Shown: positions 44,106-53,121, counted from the first letter of the stretch. The stretch is 64,000 nucleotides of DNA from Roseococcus sp. SYP-B2431 (GCF_004336745.1 NZ_SJXD01000026.1:372001-436000); one strand, 5' to 3'. Notes: a model not told the origin generated them from the sequence alone. Translations and numbers: made by a program.

Positions 44106-46991
44106 CTAGCCCCTGCGGGCGGCGAGGCGCAGCGCGGCGCGTCCCGCCTCGCCGCCGGGCACGGGCGCGGCCGAGGCCGTGCCGTCCGCGCGCAGCCGCG
44201 CCTCGATGGCGAGCAGGCGATCGGCGGCCGGCACCGCAAGCCCGGCCTCGGGCAGGACCAGCGCCTCGACCATGGCGAGACGGCCCGCCGTGTCGCCGGC
44301 GGCGGCCCAGCGCAGGGCGGAGAGGCGCAGCGGCGGGACGCTGCCGTCCTCCATCTCCAGCACGATCTCGGCCGTCCCCTCGGCGTCCGCCGCGAGCGAG
44401 AGCGGCAGGAGCAGGGGGCCGCCCGCCTCCGGAAGGTCCTGCGTCCCGCCGGTATGGCGCAGCTTGGCGTGATAGCCGGGGCGGATCGCGAGATGCAGCA
44501 GGACGCGCAGCTCTCCCTCCTCGGGCGGAACCCGGAGCCGGATCACGGCGCGCGGCGACAGGGCCTCCACGCCCTCGGGGCTCGCGGCGAGATCCCAGCC
44601 CTCGGCGAGCAGGCCGGTCCAGGCGAGGTCCGGCGCGCCGGGGCCGAAGACCACCGGACGGCCCGGCGTCAGCGCCGCCTCGACGGGCGCGGCCACGGTG
44701 ATCGCGCGCAGGCCGACGCGGATGGGGCGCGTCTCGCCTTGCGGCGGCGCGTCCAGCGGGCCGTCCACCACGAGGCGGAGGGTCACGCTTCCCGCCGGAA
44801 CGTCGATCGCGGTCAGGGCGTCACCGCCTGGGACCAGGCTCGTCCAGCGGAGCGGCCCGTCGCCCAGCGCGACGCCCGCCCGGTTGTCCTCGGCCCAGGG
44901 CGCCGCGGCGAGCCGCAGCCAGAGCCGGGCGGGGGCAGCGACATCGAGATGCACCGTGCCGGAGGGGCCGAGGAGCCAGGAGCCGATCTCCTCCGGCGGC
45001 TCGAAGCCCGCGCCGAGCGCCAGGCTCGATTCCGGCCAGCCCTCGCTGGTGGCGGCGAAGGAGACGGTCTCGCCCGCGACCAGGCGCGGCGGCATGGGCG
45101 CCGGCCGTTGCAGCGCGGGCCGGGCCATCCCCTCCGCGACCTCGGCGAGGAAATGGCGCGTCACCTCCGGCCAGCCGCGCGGGCGGAACCCGTCGCGCAG
45201 TCGTTGCTCGGCGGCGGCGAGCGCCGGACGGTCGTCGAGGAAGTGGCGGATGCGGGCGGCGATGTCGCGCGGGCTGAAGGCGTCGATCGGCTCGGCGAAG
45301 CCGCCGCCCGCCTCCGGCGTGGCACCCTCCATCGCCGCGAGGCAGAGCTTTCCGAGCGCCAAAGATTCGCCCACGGGCAGGCCCCAGCCTTCGGTGAAGG
45401 AGGGGAAGACGGTGAAGAGGCAGCCGCGATACAGCCCCTCCAGCTCGGGGTCCGAGATGCCGTGCAGCAGGCGGATGCGGCCATCGAGGTAATGCGTCGA
45501 TTCCAGCTGCGCCATCAGGTCGGCCACGCGCCAGCCGGGGCGGCCGACCAGCACCAGCGGCGGCGGCTCGACGCCCTCGCGGATCAGGAGCTGCCAGGCC
45601 TGGAAGAGCGCCGCGTGGTTCTTCCGGGATTCGATGGTGCCGACGCAGAGGATGTAGTCCTGCCCGCGCAGGTCGGCCGCGGCCTCCGGAAAGGCGTCGC
45701 CCGGCTCGGCTTCGTTGAAGCGATGCGCCAGCGGCATGGGCCGCACCGGGATGGCGGGCGCCTCCAGCGCCGCGAGCCGCTTGCGGAGCTCGCCCGCCGT
45801 GTATTCCGAAATGGTGAGCGCGAAGTCCCAGAACTGCGCGCCCTCCCGCAGCCCCTGGCGGAAGCCGGCCACGGTGCCCTCGCTCGTATGCTCCGGATGC
45901 GTGACCGGGATGAGGTCGTAGACCAGCACGCCGATGCGCAGCCCCGCCGCGCGCAGCCGGGCCAGGGCCGCCGGCGCGCCGGCCCAGAACCAGAAGGCGC
46001 CCATGATGAAGAAGAGACGCGCGGCGCCCAGGCCCGTCGGCCGCGCGCGGTCCATCGCGCCGTTCGCCAGCGCGGCGGCGCGGTCCAGGTCATGCGGCTC
46101 GTCCAGGCAATAGGCGATGATCGCCTCCAGATCCTCGCGGGCCAGGGTCCAGAGCGGACCGAAGCGCTCGGCGAGGAAGACGAAGCGCGCCGCCGCCGAA
46201 GCCTCCGGATCGCGCAGGATGCCCTGCGCCAGGCCCAGCTGGACGCGCTGGATTCCCGTCGCCCGCCCGGTGTCGCGCACGAGGTTCAGCAGATCGGTGA
46301 TGTCGTAGAGATGCGGCGCGTCCGATCCGTCGGCCCCGCCTTCTGCCGGCAGCCCGCCCGCGCGGCGCACCGCCTGCCAGTTGCGGCGGTCGGGCGCGAG
46401 GGCGAAGGCGTCCCGGGCCGCGGCGATCGCCCCCTCGCGGTCGCCCGCGCGCAGCAGCGCCGCGGAGAGCGCGCGATGCGGCGCCGGATCCCCCGGCGAC
46501 CGGGCGAGGTCGATGCGGGCCTCCGCCACGCGCGCGGCGTTCTCGCGCTCGCGGGCCGTCCCCAAGGGCCGGGGCGCGCCGGCCGGGCGCCGGGGCGGCA
46601 TCGGGGCGCCGGCGAGCGCGGCCAGCTCCTCCGCCGCATGGTTGATCGGCGCGAGCTCGTCCGAGCGCGCATAGGCCGCGCGCGCCTCGGCGACCCGGCC
46701 CTGCATCTTCAGCGCATGGCCGAGCTGGAGGTGTGCGTCGTGATTCTCCGGCGCCAGCTCCACACCGCGGCGATAGGCGCTCTCCGCCGCCGGCAGGTCG
46801 CCCGATTCCTTGAGCGCGTGGCCCAGCTGGACCCAGACGCCGCCATCGCCCGGCCGCAGGCCGAGATAGCGCCGATAGCCGGCCGCGGCGGCCTGCCAGT
46901 CCCTCGCGTCGCGCGCGCCATTGCCGGCATGCAGCGCCGTCATCGCCGCCCGGCGGACCCTGAGGCGTCGGAAGAAACCCAGCAGTCGCAT
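44106..46991 (-). CDS. TPR-containing glycosyltransferase (GT4) with C-terminal beta-rich region
   Basis: A 961-residue protein. TPR-like repeats occupy about residues 20-120 (WVQLGHALKESGDLPAAESAYRRGVELAPENHDAHLQLGHALKMQGRVAEA). A GT-B glycosyltransferase domain runs from about 210 to 590, with YILCVGTIESRKNHAALFQAWQLL and FPSFTEGWGLPVGESLALGKLCLA. The remaining 350 residues alternate in a beta-sheet-like way and may bind carbohydrate; I cannot name that domain. The start chosen has GGGAG four bases before the ATG; a longer frame adds 22 residues. It is co-directional with the following double glycosyltransferase and diverges from a MarR regulator across 232 bases in which I see no gene. Confidence 0.85.
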   Translation of the reverse strand: MRLLGFFRRLRVRRAAMTALHAGNGARDARDWQAAAAGYRRYLGLRPGDGGVWVQLGHALKESGDLPAAESAYRRGVELAPENHDAHLQLGHALKMQGRVAEARAAYARSDELAPINHAAEELAALAGAPMPPRRPAGAPRPLGTARERENAARVAEARIDLARSPGDPAPHRALSAALLRAGDREGAIAAARDAFALAPDRRNWQAVRRAGGLPAEGGADGSDAPHLYDITDLLNLVRDTGRATGIQRVQLGLAQGILRDPEASAAARFVFLAERFGPLWTLAREDLEAIIAYCLDEPHDLDRAAALANGAMDRARPTGLGAARLFFIMGAFWFWAGAPAALARLRAAGLRIGVLVYDLIPVTHPEHTSEGTVAGFRQGLREGAQFWDFALTISEYTAGELRKRLAALEAPAIPVRPMPLAHRFNEAEPGDAFPEAAADLRGQDYILCVGTIESRKNHAALFQAWQLLIREGVEPPPLVLVGRPGWRVADLMAQLESTHYLDGRIRLLHGISDPELEGLYRGCLFTVFPSFTEGWGLPVGESLALGKLCLAAMEGATPEAGGGFAEPIDAFSPRDIAARIRHFLDDRPALAAAEQRLRDGFRPRGWPEVTRHFLAEVAEGMARPALQRPAPMPPRLVAGETVSFAATSEGWPESSLALGAGFEPPEEIGSWLLGPSGTVHLDVAAPARLWLRLAAAPWAEDNRAGVALGDGPLRWTSLVPGGDALTAIDVPAGSVTLRLVVDGPLDAPPQGETRPIRVGLRAITVAAPVEAALTPGRPVVFGPGAPDLAWTGLLAEGWDLAASPEGVEALSPRAVIRLRVPPEEGELRVLLHLAIRPGYHAKLRHTGGTQDLPEAGGPLLLPLSLAADAEGTAEIVLEMEDGSVPPLRLSALRWAAAGDTAGRLAMVEALVLPEAGLAVPAADRLLAIEARLRADGTASAAPVPGGEAGRAALRLAARRG

Positions 46992-47223
46992 CCAGCTCCC
47001 GATCCCGGCGGAGAACCAGGAATCCCCCGCGGACGCGCCCGGCGTCAAGCGCTCCACGTCATGCGGCGAGCCTTTCGCGACGGGCCTCGCCGCCGCGCTC
47101 GCGCTGGGAGGCCGACGGAGCTAATCATGGGCCAGGGAGCGGGCCGCCCGAATCGCCCAGGGACTTGGAACGACCGGATCGAAGATGCCGACGAAGCTGA
47201 CGGAAAATGGGAGCGTCGCCACC

Positions 47224-47838
47224 ATGGCCGAACGGCCGGAACCCCTGAAGCCGGAATTCCTGAAGCGGGAGCCCCCGCGCGGGGCCGGCGCCGCGCGCAA
47301 CCTGCTCTTCCTGCGCGAGGAGGAGCTGCGCCTCGCGCAGGACCTGCTCTACTTCGGCTATCGGGACTTCACCGCCGGCCCCGACCGGATCCTCGCCACC
47401 ATGGAGATGGGCCGCGCGCATCACCGCGTGCTGCACTTCGTCGGCCGCGCGCCCGGCATCAAGGTGGGCGAGCTGCTGGCCATCCTGGACATCACCAAGC
47501 AGTCGCTCGGCCGCGTGCTGCAGCCGCTCATCGAGGAGGGCTACGTGCGCCAGGCGCCCGGCCTCAAGGACAAGCGGCAGCGGCTGCTCACCCTCACGGA
47601 GCAGGGCGAGGCGCTGGAGCGCCGCCTCTTCGCCGCCCAGCGCGAATGGGTGCTGCGGGCCTATCGCGAGGCGGGGCCGCAGGCGGTGGAGGGCTTCCGG
47701 CAGGTCATGCGCGGGCTGATGGGCCCCGAGGCCCGCGCCCAGTTCGAGGCGCTGGAGAAGTCCGCCGCGCCCGGCCGCTCGACGCCCCCCTTCTCGCCCA
47801 ACCCGGCCAACCGCCCGGCCAGCGCCGGCGGGGCCTGA
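47224..47838 (+). CDS. MarR-family transcriptional regulator
   Basis: A 204-residue regulator with a winged helix-turn-helix. GRAHHRVLHFVGRAPGIKVGELLAILDITKQSLGRVLQPLIEEGYVRQ (about residues 64-112) is the MarR DNA-binding region, and LKDKRQRLLTLTEQGEAL is the wing. The Pro-rich C-terminal tail (PGRSTPPFSPNPANRPAS) is not part of the fold. GGGAG lies 11 bases before the chosen ATG; an in-frame ATG 13 codons earlier is possible. It is followed by the two-component genes with a 14-base gap and may be co-transcribed. Targets unknown. Confidence 0.9.
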   Translation: MAERPEPLKPEFLKREPPRGAGAARNLLFLREEELRLAQDLLYFGYRDFTAGPDRILATMEMGRAHHRVLHFVGRAPGIKVGELLAILDITKQSLGRVLQPLIEEGYVRQAPGLKDKRQRLLTLTEQGEALERRLFAAQREWVLRAYREAGPQAVEGFRQVMRGLMGPEARAQFEALEKSAAPGRSTPPFSPNPANRPASAGGA

Positions 47839-47852
47839 TCGGAGAGCCGCCC

Positions 47853-48557
47853 ATGGCCGACCCCACCGCCGATATCCTGGTCGTCGACGACGACGCGCGC
47901 CTGCGCGCCCTGCTCCAGCGCTTCCTGGCCGAGCAGGGGCACCGCGTGGCGGTGGCCGGCGATGCGGGCGAGGCACGGGCGGCCATCGGCGCCATGGCCT
48001 TCGACCTGCTGGTGCTCGACGTGATGATGCCCGGCGAGACCGGCCTGGAGCTCGCCGAGGGCCTGCGCCGGGACGGGCACGACACGCCCATCCTCATGCT
48101 CACCGCCCGCGGCGACCCGGACGACCGCGTGGCCGGCTTCGAGCACGGCGCGGACGACTACCTCGCCAAGCCCTTCGACCCGCGCGAGCTGGCGCTGCGC
48201 ATCCGCACCATCCTGCGGCGCGCCGCACCCGCCGCATCGGCCGCCCCCATGCCGTCCGGCCCCATCCAGCTCGGCCCCCGCTGGTTCGACGCCGAGCGCT
48301 GCGAGCTGCGCAGCCCGGAGGGGACGCAGCGCCTCACCGGCGGCGAGGCCGCGCTGCTCACCGCGCTGGCCCGCCGCGCCGGCGAGGTGCTCTCGCGCGA
48401 GGACATCGCCGTCGCCCTGGGCACGCCCGATGCGGGCGAGCGCAGCGTGGACGTGCAGGTCACCCGCCTGCGCCGCAAGATCGAGGCCGACCCGCGCGAG
48501 CCGCGCTTCCTGCACACCATCCGCCACAAGGGCTACGTGCTGAGGCCCGGACCCTAA
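47853..48557 (+). CDS. OmpR-family response regulator
   Basis: A 234-residue two-component regulator. The receiver domain (about 1-120) has the acidic pair at Asp12-Asp14, phospho-acceptor Asp56 in LVLDVMMPGETG, the Thr in MLTARGD and the Lys in YLAKPFDPREL. The winged-helix output domain (about 140-232) has LTGGEAALLTALARRAGEVLSRED and RSVDVQVTRLRRKIEADPREPRFLHTIRHKGYVL. A GGAG sequence precedes the ATG. It is followed 25 bases later by the sensor kinase, so the two form an OmpR/EnvZ-like pair. Confidence 0.95.
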   Translation: MADPTADILVVDDDARLRALLQRFLAEQGHRVAVAGDAGEARAAIGAMAFDLLVLDVMMPGETGLELAEGLRRDGHDTPILMLTARGDPDDRVAGFEHGADDYLAKPFDPRELALRIRTILRRAAPAASAAPMPSGPIQLGPRWFDAERCELRSPEGTQRLTGGEAALLTALARRAGEVLSREDIAVALGTPDAGERSVDVQVTRLRRKIEADPREPRFLHTIRHKGYVLRPGP

Positions 48558-48582
48558 GAAGAACCGCCGTGAGATCCCCTCC

Positions 48583-49932
48583 TTGAAGCGCCCCGACAAG
48601 TCCATCTCCCGCCAGCTCGGCATGCTGCTGCCGCGCGGGCTGCTGGCGCGGACGCTGCTGATCATGCTGCTGCCGCTCGTGGTGGTGCAGGGGGTGGCGC
48701 TGCAGCTCTTCTACGGCGGGCATCTCGACGTCATCTCGCGCCGCCTCACCTCGGGCCTGGCCGGCGATGTCGCCTTCGTCGCGAGCCTCGTGGACAACCT
48801 GCCGGAGGCCATGCGCCCGGAGATGCTGCGCGAGGGCAACTGGCGCCTCGGCCTCTCGCTCGGCTTCGAGCCGGGGGCCGCGCTCGGCGTCCCGCCGACG
48901 CGCCCGGCCTGGAACCCGTTCCTGCCGCTGGAGCAGGACCTCAACAGCGCGCTGCGCGAGCGCATGACCTTCGCTTTCGATGCCGACTGGCAGAGCGATC
49001 CGCAATCCCTCGTCATCCGCGTGCAGACCGCCACCGGAATCCTCAGCGTCGAGGCGCCGCGCAAGCGGCTCTTCAGCACCACGCTCTACGTCTTCGTGCT
49101 CTGGCTGGTGGGCTCGGCGATGCTGCTGGCCGGCATCGCGGTGCTCTTCATGAAGAACCAGGTGCGCGCCATCCGCCGGCTGGGCGAGGCCGCGGAATCC
49201 TTCGGCCTCGGCCGCGAGGCCGGGCCCATGAAGCCCGAGGGCGCGCGCGAGGTGCGGCAGGCGGCGCTGGCCTTCAACGCCATGCAGGAGCGCATCCTGC
49301 GCTTCGTGAACCAGCGCACCGAGATGCTGGCCGGCATCAGCCACGACCTGCGCACGCCGCTCACCCGCATGCGGCTGGCGCTGGCCATGTTCCCGCGCAC
49401 CCCCGAGACGGAGGAGGACGTGGCCGCCCTCAACCAGGACCTCGAGGAGATGGAGCGGATGGTGGAGAGCTACCTCGCCTTCGCGCGCGGCGAGCGCACC
49501 GAGGCCCCGCGCCCCTCCGACCTCGTGGACCTCGTGGAGGACATCGCCGCCAAGGCCCGCCGCAGCGGCGCGGCGGTGGAGGTCGAGGCGCCCGAGACGC
49601 TCGTGCTGCCGCTGCGGGCCGATGCGCTGAAGCGCGCGCTGGGCAACCTGCTGGACAATGCCCGGCGGCATGCCCGCCGCATCGCCATCGGCGTGACCCC
49701 GCTGCAGGATTCCGGCCGGAGCTGGGCGGAGCTGACCGTGGACGACGACGGCCCCGGCATCCCCGCCGGCGAGCGCGCGGACGCCTTCCGGCCCTTCAGC
49801 AGCGGCTCGGCCACGGGGACCGGGCTGGGGCTGGCCATCGCGCGCGACATCGTGCGCGCGCATGGCGGCGACATCCTGCTGGAGCAGAGCCCGATGGGCG
49901 GTCTGCGGGCGCGGCTCAGGCTTCCGGTATAG
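48583..49932 (+). CDS. EnvZ-like sensor histidine kinase
   Basis: A 449-residue inner-membrane sensor. It has two transmembrane helices, near residues 20-42 (LLARTLLIMLLPLVVVQGVALQLF) and 170-192 (TLYVFVLWLVGSAMLLAGIAVLF), with a periplasmic loop between. A HAMP region follows (RAIRRLGEAAESFG), then the dimerisation box MLAGISHDLRTPLTRMRL with His254. The ATPase motifs are LGNLLDNARRHARR (N box), VDDDGPGIP (G1) and GTGLGLAIARDI (G2). The start is a TTG with a poor ribosome-binding site; an ATG 13 codons later is an alternative. The likely stimulus is an envelope or osmotic signal, by analogy only. Confidence 0.92.
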   Translation: MKRPDKSISRQLGMLLPRGLLARTLLIMLLPLVVVQGVALQLFYGGHLDVISRRLTSGLAGDVAFVASLVDNLPEAMRPEMLREGNWRLGLSLGFEPGAALGVPPTRPAWNPFLPLEQDLNSALRERMTFAFDADWQSDPQSLVIRVQTATGILSVEAPRKRLFSTTLYVFVLWLVGSAMLLAGIAVLFMKNQVRAIRRLGEAAESFGLGREAGPMKPEGAREVRQAALAFNAMQERILRFVNQRTEMLAGISHDLRTPLTRMRLALAMFPRTPETEEDVAALNQDLEEMERMVESYLAFARGERTEAPRPSDLVDLVEDIAAKARRSGAAVEVEAPETLVLPLRADALKRALGNLLDNARRHARRIAIGVTPLQDSGRSWAELTVDDDGPGIPAGERADAFRPFSSGSATGTGLGLAIARDIVRAHGGDILLEQSPMGGLRARLRLPV

Positions 49933-49969
49933 AACGACGACGGCGCCCGGCGGCCCTGGTGCTTCCGCT

Positions 49970-50722
49970 TCACGGCCGCACCGCCGGCGTCTCGACCGCC
50001 ATGCCCGCGGCCCGCTGCGCCAGATACAGCTCGATCTCCACATATTCCGCCGCGCCATAGGCATAGGGCTCGGCGCGCGCGCCCGTCATGCAGCCGCGCA
50101 GCCGCCGCTGCAGCGAGCCCAGCGACTGCCATTCGAGCCGGTAGAGCGGGTATCCGGTCGGGTGGCCCTGCGGGATCACGCTGCCGGCCAGCCGGCGGCC
50201 GGCGTTGTCGTCGTGGCACTGCGCGCAGGAGAGGTCGAGCTGGCCGCGCCGCTCCGCATAGAGCGCCCGCCCCCGCGCGCGGGCCGAGTCCAGCCGCGCA
50301 TCGTCCGGCGGGCGGATCGGCTCGCCGCGCGACTGGTGCGCGACATAGGCCGCGAGCGCCAGCAGGCCCTCGCTCTCGCGCGCCAGGGCCGGGGCGCCCT
50401 GGCGGGACTCGCGGCTCTGCCGGATGCGGCCAGCCAGGTCGATCGGCGCGCCGCTGGCCTCGTCCCAGGCCGGGTAACGGGCGGCGACGCCGCGCATGCT
50501 GACCTCGGCCTTCCCGTGGCAGCTGGCGCAGGATCGCCCGGACGCGCCGTCCGGCCGGTTCCACAGCGCCTCGCCCTCCAGCACCCAGAGCATGCCGGGA
50601 TTGGCGGTGTCGTCCCGCTGCATGGCCTGGCTTTCGCGCGACATCTCCTCGAAGCCGGAGCGCCGCTCCTGCGCGGCGGCGGGCAAGGCGAGCGCGGCCA
50701 GCAGCGCCAGCGCGCGCCTCAC
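49970..50722 (-). CDS. soxA: Sulfur oxidation c-type cytochrome SoxA (diheme)
   Basis: The 250-residue periplasmic subunit that, with SoxX, links a sulfur substrate to the cysteine of SoxY. The signal peptide is MRRALALLAALALPAAAQ. Two heme-binding motifs are present, CASCH at residues 65-69 and CAQCH at 166-170, so this is the diheme form. The cysteine that serves as heme ligand and substrate carrier is Cys211 in RRLRGCMTGARAEPYAYG. It overlaps soxZ by four bases and is the last gene of the eight-gene minus-strand operon. It converges with the sensor kinase gene 37 bases away. Confidence 0.96.
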   Translation of the reverse strand: MRRALALLAALALPAAAQERRSGFEEMSRESQAMQRDDTANPGMLWVLEGEALWNRPDGASGRSCASCHGKAEVSMRGVAARYPAWDEASGAPIDLAGRIRQSRESRQGAPALARESEGLLALAAYVAHQSRGEPIRPPDDARLDSARARGRALYAERRGQLDLSCAQCHDDNAGRRLAGSVIPQGHPTGYPLYRLEWQSLGSLQRRLRGCMTGARAEPYAYGAAEYVEIELYLAQRAAGMAVETPAVRP

Positions 50723-51042
50723 GGCGCCACCGTGATCTCGCGCGTCTCGGTCTGGTCGAAGCCGTTGTCGCCCTGCCAGCGCAGCACCAGCGGTGCGGTG
50801 CGCGTCGCGACGAGGGCGAAGGACAGGAAGGGATTGGCGGCGATGGCGGGCGAGAGCTCGGCGGCGAAGACCTCGGCGCCGTCGTAAGTGGCGGTGAAGC
50901 GGCGGAGGATGTCGCGCGGCAGCACCTCGCCGTCGGCGCCGGGACGGTAGCCCGTCTCCATGCCGTGCTGGATGAGCGTGCGGATGGTGACGACCTCGCC
51001 GGGCCGGGCGCTGCGGGGGATGTTGAGCAGGACGCGCGCCAT
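50719..51042 (-). CDS. soxZ: Sulfur carrier subunit SoxZ
   Basis: The 107-residue partner of SoxY; it forms the SoxYZ carrier heterodimer. The sequence ARVLLNIPRSARPGEVVTIRTLIQHGMETGYR is typical of SoxZ (conserved HxMETGxR), followed by FTATYDGAEVFAAELSPAIAANPFLSFAL. No signal peptide is present; SoxZ is normally exported bound to SoxY. It starts three bases after soxY and overlaps soxA by four. Confidence 0.95.
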   Translation of the reverse strand: MARVLLNIPRSARPGEVVTIRTLIQHGMETGYRPGADGEVLPRDILRRFTATYDGAEVFAAELSPAIAANPFLSFALVATRTAPLVLRWQGDNGFDQTETREITVAP

Positions 51043-51045
51043 GGC

Positions 51046-51483
51046 TCAGCCCTCCACGCAGGCCGCGAGGGTGACGACCACCTGCGCGCGATCCGACCAG
51101 AAGCTGCCGTCCGAGAGCTGCGCCACGGCCAGCAGGTTCTGCGAGGTGGCGAGGCGGATATGCGTGGCCAGGATCGCGCGGCCGGAGCGAGGGCCGAGGC
51201 GCACCGTGATGACATGCGGCTGCGGGTTGCGCTCGTTGAAGACCGCGATGGCGCGGACATGGTCCGCCTCGGTCATCGGGCTGTCCACGATGACCGAGAG
51301 CGGCACGGCGTTGCCGTTCTCGACGAGCGGCGAGATGTCCATCGCCACCCGGCCGGGCCGGACCTCGGCGCCATCCGTGAAGCCGCGCACGGCCTCGGCC
51401 ATCGCCTCGGCCGAGGCGTCGGCGCCGCGCGGCAGGAGCAGCAGCGCGGGGGCGGCGAGCAGCAGGCGGCGGGGCGCGATCAT
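51046..51483 (-). CDS. soxY: Sulfur carrier subunit SoxY with atypical C terminus
   Basis: The 145-residue SoxY that should carry sulfur on a C-terminal cysteine. The signal peptide MIAPRRLLLAAPALLLLPRGADA has an Arg pair; SoxY is usually a Tat substrate. The body DISPLVENGNAVPLSVIVDSPMTEADHVRAIAVFNERNPQPHV is clear SoxY. The C terminus is TLAACVEG: the carrier Cys142 is present, but the canonical swinging arm GGCGG is replaced by AACVEG. The ATGA overlap with soxX sets the start. The change could alter how substrates are attached or released. Confidence 0.93.
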   Translation of the reverse strand: MIAPRRLLLAAPALLLLPRGADASAEAMAEAVRGFTDGAEVRPGRVAMDISPLVENGNAVPLSVIVDSPMTEADHVRAIAVFNERNPQPHVITVRLGPRSGRAILATHIRLATSQNLLAVAQLSDGSFWSDRAQVVVTLAACVEG

Positions 51484-51899
51484 CGCGGCGGCTCCTCGCG
51501 CAGGGTCGTCAGATAGGCCACCACGTCCTCGATCTCCTGCGCGCCCAGGACCGTGCGTCCCTGGAAAGCGGGGGCGACCCGGTGCAGCCCTTCGCTGCGG
51601 TGGTAGGAGGGCATGATGCTGTCCGGATTCAAGCGGCGGCTGTCCATGAGGCGGAGGCGGAGCTGTCCCTCCGTCCATCGGCTGCCGGCGCCGGCGAGGT
51701 CGGGGGCCAGGTTCCCCTGGAACCGCTCCTCCGGCATGGGCGCGGGGTGGCACAGCAGGCACAACCCGCGCTGCCGGTCGGCGACGATGGCGCGGCCGCG
51801 CGCCGGGTCGCCCGGCTGTGCCGTGAGCGGAGCGGCCTCCTGCGCCACGGCCGGAAAGGCCGCCGCCAGCAGCACGGCGAGAGACCTAGCCGAAGGCAT
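51480..51899 (-). CDS. soxX: Sulfur oxidation c-type cytochrome SoxX
   Basis: The small monoheme subunit of SoxAX, 139 residues. After signal peptide MPSARSLAVLLAAAFPAVAQ it has one heme motif, CLLCH at residues 47-51. It then shows the SoxX signature GNLAPDLAGAGSRWTEGQLRLRLMDSRRLNPDSIMPSYHR, containing the Met axial ligand. The C-terminal VLGAQEIEDVVAYLTTL is typical. It overlaps soxF upstream by 14 bases and soxY downstream by four. Confidence 0.94.
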   Translation of the reverse strand: MPSARSLAVLLAAAFPAVAQEAAPLTAQPGDPARGRAIVADRQRGLCLLCHPAPMPEERFQGNLAPDLAGAGSRWTEGQLRLRLMDSRRLNPDSIMPSYHRSEGLHRVAPAFQGRTVLGAQEIEDVVAYLTTLREEPPR

Positions 51900-53121
51900 C
51901 GGCGGTGATCGTCGCGAACCAGTCCTCCGCGTAGAGAGCCTCGGCCTCGCGGAAGGCGGGCGGCGCGTCGAGAGGGCTGATGCCGCCGGCGCCGGGGCTA
52001 TCGGCCAGCACGCCCTCGACCGCCCGGTACACCCCGGCCACGGAGATGCCGTAGCCGGGGCCGACGAGGCTGTAGCAGGTGTTGAGCAGGCGTGGCTCGG
52101 GCACCGGCGCGCCGCGCAGCAGGCGGGTGATGGCATCGGCGCAGACCCGCGCCTGGGCATTCGCGGCGAAGGCCGATTTCGGCATGGCCCCGGCGATGCA
52201 GGCGTCGCCGATCACATGGACATTCGGCACCAGCCGGGATTCGAAGCTGGCCGGGTCCACCGGGCACCAGCCGGAACGGTCGGCCGTCCCCGCGATCCGG
52301 GCGATGTCGCCGGCGCGCTGCGGCGGGATCACGTTCACCACGTCGCCCGCATGGTTGCCGAATTCCGTCACGACCTCGCGCGCGGCGAGGTTCACGCCCG
52401 TCACGCGGCCGCCGCCCGAGAGCGGCACGTATTCCAGCAGCCCGGGGTAGAGCGCGGCCCAGGCCGCCTCGAAGAGCCGCTGCTTGGAGAAGGCGTCCTT
52501 GGCGTCGAGCACCAGCAGCTTGGAGCGCGGCTTCCGCGTCCGGAGGTAATGCGCGACCAGGCTGGCGCGCTCATAGGGGCCGGGCGGGCAGCGATAGGGA
52601 TTCGCGGGCACGGTCAGGACGACGGTGCCGCCATCCTCCATCGCCTCCAGCCGCGCGCGCAGCAATTCGGTCTGGGCGCCAGCGTGCCAGGCATGCGGCA
52701 TCACCTCGGCCGCGGCCTCGTCATAGCCGGCGAGCGCGTCGAAGCGCAGCGCGATGCCGGGCGAGAGGACCAGGCGGTCGTAGGGCAGCACGCTTCCATC
52801 GGCCAGCGTCACGCGGCGCGCGGTGGCGTCGACGCCCGTGGCGGCCTGATGCGCGACGCCGATGCCCTGATCGCGCAGCGCCCCGTAGCCGAAGCGCTGG
52901 CGCTCCATGGGCCGCAGCCCGGCGATGACGGTGTTGCTGAAGGGGCAGGCCGTGTAGGTGGCATGCGGCTCGACCAGCGTGACCGCGAGGCCGTTCCGCC
53001 GCAGCGCCCGCGCGCAGCTCGCCCCGCCGAAGCCGCCGCCGACCACCACGACGACCGGGGCCGCCTGCGCCAGAGCGGGCGCCGCGAACAGCCCCGCCAG
53101 CGCGCGCCGCGCGACCCTCAC
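51886..53121 (-). CDS. soxF: Flavocytochrome c sulfide dehydrogenase flavoprotein subunit (SoxF/FccB)
   Basis: A 411-residue periplasmic FAD protein that oxidises sulfide (or another sulfur species) and passes electrons to a cytochrome c. The N terminus (RRALAGLFAAPALAQAAP) looks like a Tat signal. FAD binding is VVVVGGGFGGASCARALRR. The two cysteines of the redox disulfide lie in the conserved NPYRCPPGPYERASL and SGWCPVDPASFES motifs, and VHVIGDACIAGAMPKSAFAANAQA is the second FAD segment. The start is the GTG in a GTGA overlap with the cytochrome gene upstream, so flavin and heme subunits are made together. Confidence 0.94.
   Translation of the reverse strand: MRVARRALAGLFAAPALAQAAPVVVVVGGGFGGASCARALRRNGLAVTLVEPHATYTACPFSNTVIAGLRPMERQRFGYGALRDQGIGVAHQAATGVDATARRVTLADGSVLPYDRLVLSPGIALRFDALAGYDEAAAEVMPHAWHAGAQTELLRARLEAMEDGGTVVLTVPANPYRCPPGPYERASLVAHYLRTRKPRSKLLVLDAKDAFSKQRLFEAAWAALYPGLLEYVPLSGGGRVTGVNLAAREVVTEFGNHAGDVVNVIPPQRAGDIARIAGTADRSGWCPVDPASFESRLVPNVHVIGDACIAGAMPKSAFAANAQARVCADAITRLLRGAPVPEPRLLNTCYSLVGPGYGISVAGVYRAVEGVLADSPGAGGISPLDAPPAFREAEALYAEDWFATITADAFG

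Noticed and set aside
43938-48557. Open frame of about 1540 codons on the plus strand from the glycosyltransferases into the response regulator
   Set aside because: Only its last part, from 47853, encodes a real protein (the response regulator). The rest is antisense to two glycosyltransferases and has no motifs.
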